Positions 1-5,992 are shown, counted from the first letter of the stretch. The stretch is 13,025 nucleotides of DNA from Nitrospiraceae bacterium (GCA_011391455.1 JAABQN010000035.1:1-13025); one strand, 5' to 3'. The notes: a model not told the origin generated them from the sequence alone. Numbers and translations: made by a program.

Positions 1-154
1 CTCCCCCCCCACGGCGCCGGTTTGACTTCCGGCTATGAGAAGGCGCAAATTAGTTTCTCTTATCCATATGACACAGAGGTGTAGTGTGCCCCCTTGCTAG
101 TTTCGCCCAATCCAACCGCACAGAATCGTTCAAGAACTGAATCGCGCCCTCTTG

Positions 155-186
155 GCAGACTTCGCCATGAGGGCGTTGTTGTCTGC
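155..186. repeat. Nested inverted repeat (hairpin) upstream of the small membrane protein gene
   Basis: The arms GCAGAC (155-160) and GTCTGC (181-186) are perfect complements. Inside them CGCC (163-166) can pair with GGCG (172-175), giving about 10 base pairs with small internal loops. No T-run follows on either strand, so it is not a typical intrinsic terminator. It lies about 60 bp before the start at 249 and could be a 5' UTR structure of that gene. I see no gene and no convincing promoter in the rest of 1-248. Confidence 0.35.
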
Positions 187-248
187 GCAACAGAACCGGC
201 CACCGGCATGAAGTTCCGTGTCTTAACCTCATTGAAATGGAGAGCGTG

Positions 249-473
249 ATGAAACGATTAGCAGCCCTGTCAGCCGGATTGATCCTGGGATCGCCTACCC
301 TCGCACTGGCAGCGGAACATAGCGCGGGCTATCGGGGTATCGGACAGCTCTACTTCTTCTTCATGGGCGCAATCTTGATCTATGGCGTCTACGATAGCTT
401 CGGCAAGAAAGCGATGTATGTCGCGGGACCGATCATTGCGATCGGGCTGTATCTGATGTTGCCCGCGGAGTAG
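249..473 (+). CDS. Small membrane protein of unknown function
   Basis: This encodes 74 residues that I do not recognise. The ATG at 249 is preferred because GGAGAG (239-244) sits just ahead of it; the in-frame ATG at 237 would lie upstream of that ribosome site. The N-terminus resembles a signal peptide or first membrane anchor: MKR, a hydrophobic stretch to about residue 25, and a possible cleavage site in LALAAE. Two further hydrophobic segments follow, at about residues 33-49 (rich in Phe and Tyr) and 58-72, joined by a short basic loop (FGKKAMY). It is probably an inner-membrane protein with two helices after processing. It converges on top6A, 39 bp away, with no clear terminator between them. 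The coding call rests on the good ribosome site and coherent topology. Confidence 0.7.
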   Translation: MKRLAALSAGLILGSPTLALAAEHSAGYRGIGQLYFFFMGAILIYGVYDSFGKKAMYVAGPIIAIGLYLMLPAE

Positions 474-512
474 ATACCGGGATCAGAATACGATGCAAGA
501 GAACGGATCTGC

Positions 513-1619
513 CTAATCCAGCCAGTCCTTCTCTTTCAGTTTCCGTGGAAGATATTTTTTGGTGAGGTACTGGAAATCTTTGTTGGCGAGGGCATCCAGT
601 TCGTACTTGAGTCCGCTCGCGAGCATCCGCTTGATTTCAGCCTGCCAGGCCGGTTTCTGGAACCACTGATAGTTGAGGAGTTCTTTCGCCCGGGCGATGT
701 CCTTCTCGTTCAGTTTGATCCCGACGTTACGCGGAAGCTCATACCGTTCAGGGTCGGCGCTGGAGAGGCCGATGAACTTCGCTTTGGGAATCGCCATCCG
801 TTGGCTCTCGAATGCCAGATTGATCGAGCCTTGCTTGACGACGGAATAGATATAGTACCCCCAGGGATCGTTATCGACCAGAACATAGACCGGGAGTTTA
901 TATTCTTCGTGCAGCCGCCGCGCTAAACGTCGAACCCCACGGGGCGGCTGTCCATTTCCAGTCAGCAGCACGCAGTTATAGCGACGCCAGAACTTGTCTT
1001 CTGAGAGGCGGTTCCACTGCGTGCCTTTTTCGACCAGAAGGACGAAGTCCGCCGTGCAGCGGCGGATTTCCACATATTCAGGTTCGACAATCGAGGGAAC
1101 CGAGTAACCGCCCTTACCCAGCTTGGCGCAATCCACCCGATCGCCGTCGTCTCCGAGTACGAGCGGACCGACGACACTTCCGCCGTTCTCTGCGCGTACA
1201 TGCAACTCTTCGCGGAGCGCTGTGAGCGAGACTTCCAGATCTTCGATGATCGGGTCCGATTCGTCCTGGGTGTCGAACGTATTCTCGTGCGAGTCCTGAA
1301 TAGTGTGCTTGGTCCGGTAGTAGATCTCTCTGAGTGAGGTCGTCAATTCCGCGCGTTGTAATTCGGAGAGGGCGTCCGCGACCAACATCGTCTGCATAAA
1401 CTTCTTGGCCATACCGACGTTGAAGAATGAACGGGCCTGCTTCTTACTTCCCATCTCGAGCAGCCCCTTGCGCTCGTTGAAGGTCACGTTCGAAAGGGCG
1501 CGAATCGGAATCGCCATCGTCGGATCTTTTGCCTTTTGTGCGGCTGTGATCACCAGATCGGCTAGTCCGATCAGTTTTTTCTCGACCGCTCCATTCCTCG
1601 TTATCTTCGTTTTGGCCAT
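513..1619 (-). CDS. top6A: DNA topoisomerase VI subunit A (Spo11-like)
   Basis: This is the DNA-cleaving subunit of the type IIB topoisomerase, which makes an ATP-dependent double-strand break and passes another duplex through it. The protein is 368 residues, a normal length for the family. The winged-helix (5Y-CAP) region contains SLREIYYRTKH; by family comparison Y101, the second Tyr of the YY pair, is the likely nucleophile. The TOPRIM fold follows, with the acidic residues expected to bind Mg: E197 in LLVEKGTQW and D249/D251 in VLVDNDPWGYY. The C-terminal domain is complete, ending in KEKDWLD. The ATG has an AGGA ribosome site about 7 nt upstream and starts 8 nt after the top6B stop, so the two are almost certainly co-transcribed and made as partners. 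All key residues are present, so it should be active. The family is mainly archaeal and plant and is scattered in bacteria. Confidence 0.93.
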   Translation of the reverse strand: MAKTKITRNGAVEKKLIGLADLVITAAQKAKDPTMAIPIRALSNVTFNERKGLLEMGSKKQARSFFNVGMAKKFMQTMLVADALSELQRAELTTSLREIYYRTKHTIQDSHENTFDTQDESDPIIEDLEVSLTALREELHVRAENGGSVVGPLVLGDDGDRVDCAKLGKGGYSVPSIVEPEYVEIRRCTADFVLLVEKGTQWNRLSEDKFWRRYNCVLLTGNGQPPRGVRRLARRLHEEYKLPVYVLVDNDPWGYYIYSVVKQGSINLAFESQRMAIPKAKFIGLSSADPERYELPRNVGIKLNEKDIARAKELLNYQWFQKPAWQAEIKRMLASGLKYELDALANKDFQYLTKKYLPRKLKEKDWLD

Positions 1620-1627
1620 GCCAAGTC

Positions 1628-3667
1628 CTATTTTTTCTTCCCTGTCGGATGAGCTTTGCGCCCTGTGTGAACTGCGCCTGTATGCCGCTGTGAGGAAGCG
1701 CCCTTCTTGGGTAATGATGGAACGATTACAGCCTTGCCAAGGCCTTTCTTACCAGTCATCGCCTTTTCGGTCTGCTTCCGTCCTGGTTTCGAGGTAGGCC
1801 GCTTTTCTTTGACCTGTATTTCATCAGGAACGTCAGCTAACGGCTGATCGACAGACGATCCATCAGGCAGCAGAGAAACCTCTCCATCAACTCCTTCAGC
1901 CGTGACGATGATGGAATGCGGCAGGCCTTCCGGTCCGGCGCCGGTCTTGCCGAGCGTTTCATCCGTTTTGCTGCCGCCGGTCCGCGAGGAGGCAATCTTC
2001 TGCAGCTGCGCTTTGAGTCTTTCGGTGGGTAGCTTCCCCCCCTTCAACCGGTTACAGGCTCCGACCACTTCCTCGATATAGAGTTCGAATATATTGCGCC
2101 GCCGGTATTCCCCCGCCGCTCGCTCGCGTCGGCGCAGAAAGAGCCCAAGCCGCCGCCCGCATTCACGAAGCGCCAGGGTAATGTCCTTATGGATCTCGTC
2201 ATACTCTGCGATCGCTTCTTTGGACTCGCTGGTAAAAGGCACCCACACGGAGGCGATGTGGACGAAGATGACCATCGGCCCGGCCGGCAAGGCTCCACGC
2301 GACTGAGAGATCCCATAGTTACGCCAGGTCGTCGCGAGCACCGCCTTGAACGATGCGCAGGCAGATTGCTGATAGAGCAGCGGCACCCGGTTCGCGTAAC
2401 GAATCACGCGGGCGAGTTCCGAGTCCTCCTCCTCTCGCTCCCCCTCCGCCAGCGGCTGCGCCGGTTTCTCAGACTTGAATACGCTGTCCGGCGCTTTCCC
2501 GAAGGCCAGCCCCGCTTCGATGATGAAGGGATTGCCGCGATATACGGAGGGGGGACGGCTCACGGCGGTATAGAATTCCCCTTTGATCTGCCTGTAGAGA
2601 CCTGAGAGGATCGCCTTTTCGCCGATCGGCGAGAGGCAGTTGGTCGGCGGCGCCATGATCTTCGTCGATTGAATCGTGTGATACAGCGTCTCAGCGATCG
2701 CCCCGCGAATGTCACGGGGCCTCGCCCTGGGCGAGACCTTCGCCGTCTTGCAGATCTCATCCGCAAGCGCCGGCGTCACCCGGCAGAAATCGCTCGACAG
2801 AAAGCTCGAAAGAGTGACGCCCTTGGTCTCCTGGAGCATCTTGAGGAGCATCCCGAATTCGATGCCGTAGGGATGGGGTTTGATTTCTTTCGGCGAAGGC
2901 GGCAGTTCGTGATAGGCCCGTGGATATTCCTTCGTCTCGCCTTCCGGCGTGCGATAGATGAGTCTCACGTGCGGATTCGCGATAGAGGTCTGATCGAGAT
3001 ATTCGTCCACCGACGCGCGGCCTTTCTGGTAGCGACCTTCAACTTCGATCGCCACCTGTGTGCCGCAGGACTGATCCCACTTGATTTGTTTATTCTCATG
3101 GATCAGGGGCTCGTTCTTTTTCGTATCGATCTGCACTTCAAAGTAATGTGCCGGGGTTTTAGGACCGGTACGCGAGATAATCTTGACCGGCTTCCCGGTC
3201 GTTAGTTGGCCATACATCCCTGCCGCTGAAATACCGATCCCCTGCTGGCCGCGGCTCATGCGCAGACGATGGAACTTGGAGCCGTACAAGAGCTTCGCAA
3301 AGATTTTCGGAATCTGCTGGCGGACGATCCCCGGACCATTATCCGTTACTGTGATTCGAAAGCGTGTCGCTTGACTTGCGGGCGGCAAGGCTGAAGATCC
3401 GACAGCTACAACCTCCAGTTGTACCGTGACATCGGGAAGAATCCCGGCCTCCTCACAGGCATCCAAAGCATTGTCGACCGCTTCCTTGACGCAGGTCAGC
3501 AGAGCTTTGCGCGGGTTGTCGAAACCGAGTAAATGCCGGTTCTTGGTAAAGAACTCGGAGATAGAAATATCGCGCTGCCGCGCGCCCATTTCCACCGCCG
3601 TCACTGCTGAGGCCGCACGGGAATCTGCTTTCTTAGAGGCAGCTACTGGTGGCTTTTGCTTGGCCAT
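1628..3667 (-). CDS. top6B: DNA topoisomerase VI subunit B (GHKL ATPase)
   Basis: This is the ATP-binding subunit, which dimerises on ATP and drives strand passage by the A subunit. The N-terminal Bergerat (GHKL) fold is clear: the N-box in KEAVDNALDA (61-70), DNGPGI (109-114) and the glycine-rich lid SRGQQGIGISAAG (138-150). A helix-turn-helix (H2TH) region is expected at roughly 285-350. The transducer domain includes HIASVWVPFTSESKEAIAEY; K483 there probably corresponds to the switch lysine that contacts the ATP gamma-phosphate (inferred by alignment from memory). Core homology ends near residue 560. A further 120 or so residues form a low-complexity tail rich in Lys, Gly, Ser and Thr, ending in GKKK. 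At 679 residues it is longer than the roughly 530 of typical archaeal subunits. The ATG at 3667 has GAGAGGA about 5 nt upstream. It is the first gene of the top6B-top6A pair. Confidence 0.93.
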   Translation of the reverse strand: MAKQKPPVAASKKADSRAASAVTAVEMGARQRDISISEFFTKNRHLLGFDNPRKALLTCVKEAVDNALDACEEAGILPDVTVQLEVVAVGSSALPPASQATRFRITVTDNGPGIVRQQIPKIFAKLLYGSKFHRLRMSRGQQGIGISAAGMYGQLTTGKPVKIISRTGPKTPAHYFEVQIDTKKNEPLIHENKQIKWDQSCGTQVAIEVEGRYQKGRASVDEYLDQTSIANPHVRLIYRTPEGETKEYPRAYHELPPSPKEIKPHPYGIEFGMLLKMLQETKGVTLSSFLSSDFCRVTPALADEICKTAKVSPRARPRDIRGAIAETLYHTIQSTKIMAPPTNCLSPIGEKAILSGLYRQIKGEFYTAVSRPPSVYRGNPFIIEAGLAFGKAPDSVFKSEKPAQPLAEGEREEEDSELARVIRYANRVPLLYQQSACASFKAVLATTWRNYGISQSRGALPAGPMVIFVHIASVWVPFTSESKEAIAEYDEIHKDITLALRECGRRLGLFLRRRERAAGEYRRRNIFELYIEEVVGACNRLKGGKLPTERLKAQLQKIASSRTGGSKTDETLGKTGAGPEGLPHSIIVTAEGVDGEVSLLPDGSSVDQPLADVPDEIQVKEKRPTSKPGRKQTEKAMTGKKGLGKAVIVPSLPKKGASSQRHTGAVHTGRKAHPTGKKK

Positions 3668-3700
3668 TCATCCTCTCACGTCATTCATGTGAAGACTTTC

Positions 3701-3713
3701 CACAGGCACTGTG
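3701..3713. repeat. Short inverted repeat upstream of top6B
   Basis: CACAG (3701-3705) and CTGTG (3709-3713) flank GCA, about 35-45 bp upstream of the top6B start. It could be a small operator or a leader hairpin, but arms of 5 bp are close to chance expectation. No clear sigma-70 promoter for top6B was found in 3668-3863. Confidence 0.2.
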
Positions 3714-3749
3714 ATCCCAGCTGTTCCAATCGGCATGCGTTCTCCATCA

Positions 3750-3769
3750 TCATCTCGTGAGTGAGATGA
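3750..3769. repeat. Perfect 7-bp inverted repeat in the top6B leader region
   Basis: TCATCTC (3750-3756) and GAGATGA (3763-3769) are perfect arms around a 6-nt spacer, about 85-100 bp upstream of the top6B start and downstream of the 6S RNA gene. No T-run follows on either side. It could be an operator or a hairpin in a read-through transcript running from the 6S RNA into top6B. Apart from the two inverted repeats, I see no gene in 3668-3863. Confidence 0.3.
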
Positions 3770-3863
3770 CTCAGCGGACCTCTCCACGGTCTTGAAAGGA
3801 ACGTGCTGCTCATGGCGGGGTATGCAATGGGGGAAACCGCCAACCGGAATGAGCGGGAGATTA

Positions 3864-4016
3864 GGGTGGGAGGAGCGCGCACCTACCGAGGACAGCTAGG
3901 TACGACGGAGACCTTGGTGGAACTTTAGGCTTCCCGGTCAAGCCGGGCTTGCACACCATCCCAACGCTCGATCCCCTTATGAACCATATTCCCTCGGGGC
4001 GTTAAGCTCCCCCCAC
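3864..4016 (-). ncRNA. ssrS: Probable 6S RNA
   Basis: 6S RNA binds the sigma-70 RNA polymerase holoenzyme by mimicking an open promoter and lowers housekeeping transcription in stationary phase. The RNA is about 153 nt. Its predicted start GTGGGGGGAGC (4016 down to 4006) pairs with GCTCCTCCCAC (3876 down to 3866), 11 bp with one G-U, forming the closing stem. The upper arm carries CCCGG-CTTGA-CCGGG followed by GAAGCCTAAAG, which resembles the E. coli 6S segment GUCCGAGAAGCCUUAAAAC. The 5' bubble strand (CCCCGAGGGAATAT, then TTCATA) also resembles E. coli CCCCUGAGCCGAUAUUUCAUA. The 3' bubble strand holds an 8-bp hairpin, CGTACCTA with TAGGTGCG, where 6S RNAs often have one. A good promoter ends 7 nt before the predicted start. 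The 3' end is approximate. SRP RNA and riboswitch alternatives fit worse. Similarity was judged from memory without a covariance model. Confidence 0.82.
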
Positions 4017-4022
4017 GCGCTT

Positions 4023-4051
4023 ACGATATTCTTCCAATATCTGTCAGTCAA
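4023..4051 (-). promoter_or_regulatory. Sigma-70-type promoter of the 6S RNA gene
   Basis: On the minus strand TTGACT (4051-4046) is separated by exactly 17 nt from TATCGT (4028-4023). Transcription would start near 4016, which is precisely the first base of the closing stem of the 6S RNA. It begins just after the PilZ stop codon, so the RNA can be expressed independently of the upstream genes. Confidence 0.7.
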
Positions 4052-4062
4052 GCATTGGCTCA

Positions 4063-4392
4063 TTATGCGTGACCGCCGTCTTCAGTCTCTTCAAACTCGT
4101 CGATGAGTTGCTCGAGTTCATCCAGTTCGTCCGGTCGGATATTCTGAAAGGAGACTCCGAATTCGTCTCCTCCTACCCACTGCACACGTGCACCTTCAAT
4201 TGAAACCACTTCCTCCGCGCCGGGAATGACCAACCGCACACGGATCACTTTGCCGGGGTACACTTCCAAATCACAGTCGAACCTGGCGCCACCGACTGAG
4301 AGGTCGAGGGTGACGGCTTCGATCTCATGCGAATTCCCCAGCAAGAAACCCTGCAGCTGTGCCGGCACCCGCCGGTGTTGTCGTCGTTCCAT
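4063..4392 (-). CDS. Single-domain PilZ protein, probable c-di-GMP receptor
   Basis: This encodes 109 residues forming one PilZ domain. The N-terminal arginine motif is ERRQHRR (R3/R4 and R7/R8, fitting RxxxR). The second motif, DLSVGG at residues 30-35, fits the D/NxSxxG signature. Together these are the usual c-di-GMP-binding elements. Beta-barrel-like strands follow to about residue 84, including VQWVGGDEFGVSF, and then a strongly acidic C-terminal helix (about 87-106, many Glu and Asp). There is no signal peptide or membrane segment, so it is cytoplasmic. No effector domain is attached, so it probably acts by binding a partner; the target is not evident. It follows the lipoprotein gene by 32 nt with a hairpin between. 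The ATG at 4392 has GGGGA about 7 nt upstream, a modest ribosome site. Confidence 0.85.
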   Translation of the reverse strand: MERRQHRRVPAQLQGFLLGNSHEIEAVTLDLSVGGARFDCDLEVYPGKVIRVRLVIPGAEEVVSIEGARVQWVGGDEFGVSFQNIRPDELDELEQLIDEFEETEDGGHA

Positions 4393-4418
4393 GCAGGATC
4401 CCCACGTAGAAACAGAAC

Positions 4419-4434
4419 GCTCCGTTACCGGAGC
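4419..4434 (-). terminator. Hairpin at the lipoprotein stop codon, possible weak terminator
   Basis: GCTCCG (4419-4424) and CGGAGC (4429-4434) form a perfect 6-bp stem with a 4-nt loop that holds most of the lipoprotein TAA stop. In the direction of transcription it is followed by GTTCTGTTT, a broken T-rich stretch. It may partly terminate or process the transcript before the PilZ gene, whose start is 27 nt beyond. The T-tract is poor, so termination is uncertain. Confidence 0.35.
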
Positions 4435-5042
4435 TTGAGAATCTTCCCGTCGAGTGTGGTATCAGCCACGAACTTTTCGAAATTCTTGCTGTACAGATCG
4501 TTGAGTAATTCCTGGGCATCCTCTGGGTCGAACCAGAAAACCTGGTTGGTTCCGGCACTGCTGAGGGTTTCATGGACCTGGCTTCCATCGGCGTGATTCT
4601 TTACTTGGACGACCATCCGGCTTTTGGCATTCAGGGTGGTCTGTCCGATACCGCTCGTTGCATCCACATGGAGGCCGACGATCCTGCCGGTCAAGGTAAT
4701 GTCTGACCCGGCAGCTTCGTTGCCATGGACGACAGTCGCATTCCAGCCTTTGCCTTTAAGATAGTCAGCGAAAACCTGTGCCGTAGCCTCGCCGAGGGTG
4801 CCACTAGGGAAACCAAAGCGGCTCTCCCCGCCCCATAAGTGATATCTGGTGCCGAGGTGCAATCGGTCGGTGCGTTCGTCTTCAAAGGGCTGAATCGCGA
4901 CGGTCGCGGAACTGATCGCGGCAGCCGTCTTATCCGCTACAGGTGCAGAAATCTTGAGATCGATGCGCTCACCAGGCCCCGCACAGCCTGTCACTAAACT
5001 ACTCACGAGAAGTCCGATTCCTATCATGTGATTATGCCTCAC
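4425..5042 (-). CDS. Uncharacterised lipoprotein, YajG-like
   Basis: This encodes 205 residues with a lipoprotein signal peptide: MRHNH, a hydrophobic core, and the lipobox LVTGC with the acylated cysteine at position 20. A mature residue Ala21 rather than Asp suggests outer-membrane sorting by the Lol system. The mature part begins with a Lys/Ala-rich stretch and AIQPFEDER, then an LGTRYHLWGGESRFGF segment, a helix (ATAQVFADYLKGKGWNA) and several beta strands. This order recalls the YajG family of small lipoproteins, a resemblance judged by eye and not certain. Role unknown. The start is GTG at 5042, chosen because AAGGAGG (5054-5048) lies 5 nt upstream; the next in-frame ATG (codon 6) has no such site and would lose the charged N-terminus. 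The same-strand pal gene lies upstream, separated by a palindrome and a short tandem repeat. Confidence 0.8.
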   Translation of the reverse strand: MRHNHMIGIGLLVSSLVTGCAGPGERIDLKISAPVADKTAAAISSATVAIQPFEDERTDRLHLGTRYHLWGGESRFGFPSGTLGEATAQVFADYLKGKGWNATVVHGNEAAGSDITLTGRIVGLHVDATSGIGQTTLNAKSRMVVQVKNHADGSQVHETLSSAGTNQVFWFDPEDAQELLNDLYSKNFEKFVADTTLDGKILKLR

Positions 5043-5054
5043 ATATGCCTCCTT
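5039..5054 (-). promoter_or_regulatory. Strong ribosome site with overlapping ATG-TGA and GTG start
   Basis: On the minus strand AAGGAGG (5054-5048) is followed by CAT and then ATGTGAGG. The ATG at 5044-5042 is read straight into TGA (5041-5039), a start-stop pair, while the real lipoprotein frame begins at the overlapping GTG (5042-5040). Ribosomes starting on the ATG would make no protein, which could lower or tune lipoprotein output. The geometry is directly visible; the effect is inference. Confidence 0.5.
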
Positions 5055-5072
5055 CGTGACGCGGGGGGGTGG

Positions 5073-5108
5073 TTCATCTGGTTGATCTAGTTAGTCTGGT
5101 CTATCTGG
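5073..5108. repeat. Degenerate 9-bp tandem repeat, four copies
   Basis: Four adjacent 9-bp units are visible on the plus strand: TTCATCTGG, TTGATCTAG, TTAGTCTGG and TCTATCTGG, with the consensus roughly TTnATCTGG. A weak fifth unit may follow. They lie 31-66 bp upstream of the lipoprotein GTG, between it and the pal palindrome, next to a run of seven G (5063-5069). The array has in-frame stops, so it is non-coding here. It may be a family of repeated operator sites or simply slippage-derived sequence. Confidence 0.5.
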
Positions 5109-5131
5109 ATTGATTCGATCATCGAACCGAA

Positions 5132-5208
5132 TGAAGCTCCCCGCAGCTTCCGGCCTTCGCAGCCGAAGCGGCTGCTTCGGCGGAGTAGGCTGCTGCGGGG
5201 AAACTTCA
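5132..5208. repeat. 77-bp nested palindrome at the 3' end of pal
   Basis: The outer arms TGAAG (5132-5136) with CTTCA (5204-5208) and CCCCGCAGC (5139-5147) with GCTGCGGGG (5192-5200) are perfect complements apart from a small unpaired step. Inside, GCCGAAGC (5162-5169) and GCTTCGGC (5174-5181) form a perfect 8-bp stem with a GGCT loop. The right edge includes the pal stop codon. No T-run follows on either strand, so it is either an mRNA-stabilising or Rho-associated 3' structure or an interspersed REP-like element. Confidence 0.6.
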
Positions 5209-5775
5209 TTTCGTCGCAAAATGTGCCCGCCGATTTTGTTGATAACAGTCTTCATTCCGTTGCTTGCAGAAAGGCCTTGTTTCTCCATAACTCGTCGTCA
5301 GAAGTTGCGAAGCCGGAATGCCCATCTCCACAAGATACTTCTTGGCTGCTTGCGCCCGCTTCTCGCCCAAGATGAGGTTGTAGGCCAGCGTGCCTCGCTC
5401 ATCGCAATGGCCTTCGATCAGGACGCTCTTGTTTCCATTGGCGCGAAGCCATCCGGAATTCGTGTCCAGCACCGGCATGGCATCCATGCGGACATGAAAC
5501 CGGTCGTAATCGAAAAACACGTCTCCCAATGGATTGCTGCCGGAGGCGGAGTTCGGCGCAAGAGCAAGATTGGATGGTACGTTGCCGCCAGGCCGGTCGA
5601 ACGAGCGCTCCAGCGGTACCGTTATGATCGCATCCGGCGGGATCACCTCGGTCTTGTTTTGACCTGCCTGTGAAGCCCCATCCCCGGACGAGGAAGAAAC
5701 ATTCTTACTGGCGCAGCCGGCGAACATGAGCGCGAAGCTCAAACTCAGGCACAGGCTAATGATTATTCGGTCCAT
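5206..5775 (-). CDS. pal: Peptidoglycan-associated lipoprotein Pal
   Basis: Pal is an outer-membrane lipoprotein that binds peptidoglycan and works with the Tol system in envelope constriction and integrity. The protein is 189 residues. The signal peptide ends in the lipobox MFAGC, with the acylated cysteine at position 21. A Ser/Gly/Asn-rich linker runs to about residue 80, and an OmpA-C domain occupies about 85-187. The core motif EGHCDERGTLAYNLILGEKR (121-140) supplies D125 and R140, the spaced pair expected to hold the diaminopimelate of peptidoglycan. FCKQRNEDC (C170 and C177) near the C-terminus probably forms a periplasmic disulphide. The ATG at 5775 has AGGAGG 7 nt upstream. No tolA or tolB is adjacent in this window; the gene is divergent from lnt and has its own promoter. 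Confidence 0.93.
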   Translation of the reverse strand: MDRIIISLCLSLSFALMFAGCASKNVSSSSGDGASQAGQNKTEVIPPDAIITVPLERSFDRPGGNVPSNLALAPNSASGSNPLGDVFFDYDRFHVRMDAMPVLDTNSGWLRANGNKSVLIEGHCDERGTLAYNLILGEKRAQAAKKYLVEMGIPASQLLTTSYGETRPFCKQRNEDCYQQNRRAHFATK

Positions 5776-5867
5776 GGCATAGCCTCCTATATTTGTCGTA
5801 ACTCTTGATCACGCTGTTTCGTCAGGGTTACGATCGTGTCGGCACGGATGTCCGACTCTCATCCCTA

Positions 5868-5896
5868 TTTATAGGTGCTCAACGGGTGTCCGTCAA
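5868..5896 (-). promoter_or_regulatory. Sigma-70-type promoter of pal
   Basis: On the minus strand TTGACG (5896-5891) and TATAAA (5873-5868) are separated by exactly 17 nt. Transcription would begin near 5861, giving a 5' UTR of about 85 nt before the pal ATG. In this UTR GTCGG and CCGAC can form a small hairpin. It sits in the divergent pal-lnt gap, and no equally good promoter was found facing lnt. Confidence 0.75.
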
Positions 5897-5992
5897 CCTA
5901 AAGTTTCTCTCTCCTCATGACAGCGAACGCGCCGGATGTTCCTTGCTATCAGGAGGTTGCATCCATCTTCCGCTTTCGCTAAGGTGCGGTTT

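Noticed and set aside
22..51. TTGACT at 22 as a possible -35 for the small membrane protein gene
   Set aside because: No acceptable -10 element stands 16-18 nt downstream.
50..232. 60-residue open frame on the minus strand near the window start
   Set aside because: It has no recognisable features, an Arg-rich composition typical of antisense frames, and no convincing ribosome site. It overlaps the leader of the small membrane protein gene.
2189..2605. 138-residue plus-strand frame inside top6B, and other long frames opposite top6B and lysS
   Set aside because: They are antisense shadows in GC-rich coding sequence, rich in Arg and without family features.
3685..3882. 65-residue minus-strand open frame between the 6S RNA and top6B
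   Set aside because: Its start lies inside the 3' closing strand of the probable 6S RNA, and its sequence shows no domain or signal peptide. The RNA explanation is stronger.
3864..4016. SRP RNA, tmRNA or a riboswitch as alternatives for the structured RNA
   Set aside because: There is no SRP GGAA-tetraloop apical hairpin of the usual sequence, no tRNA-like acceptor and tag frame of tmRNA, and it sits under its own promoter with closed ends rather than as a leader directly before a gene.
5110..5673. 187-residue plus-strand frame antisense to pal
   Set aside because: It is a shadow of pal, whose lipobox and OmpA-C motifs are unmistakable, and it begins inside the palindrome.
5816..5844. Possible plus-strand promoter for lnt (TTGATC, 17 nt, TTACGA)
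   Set aside because: The -10 match is poor, and it lies in the pal 5' UTR far from the lnt start. Not strong enough to list.
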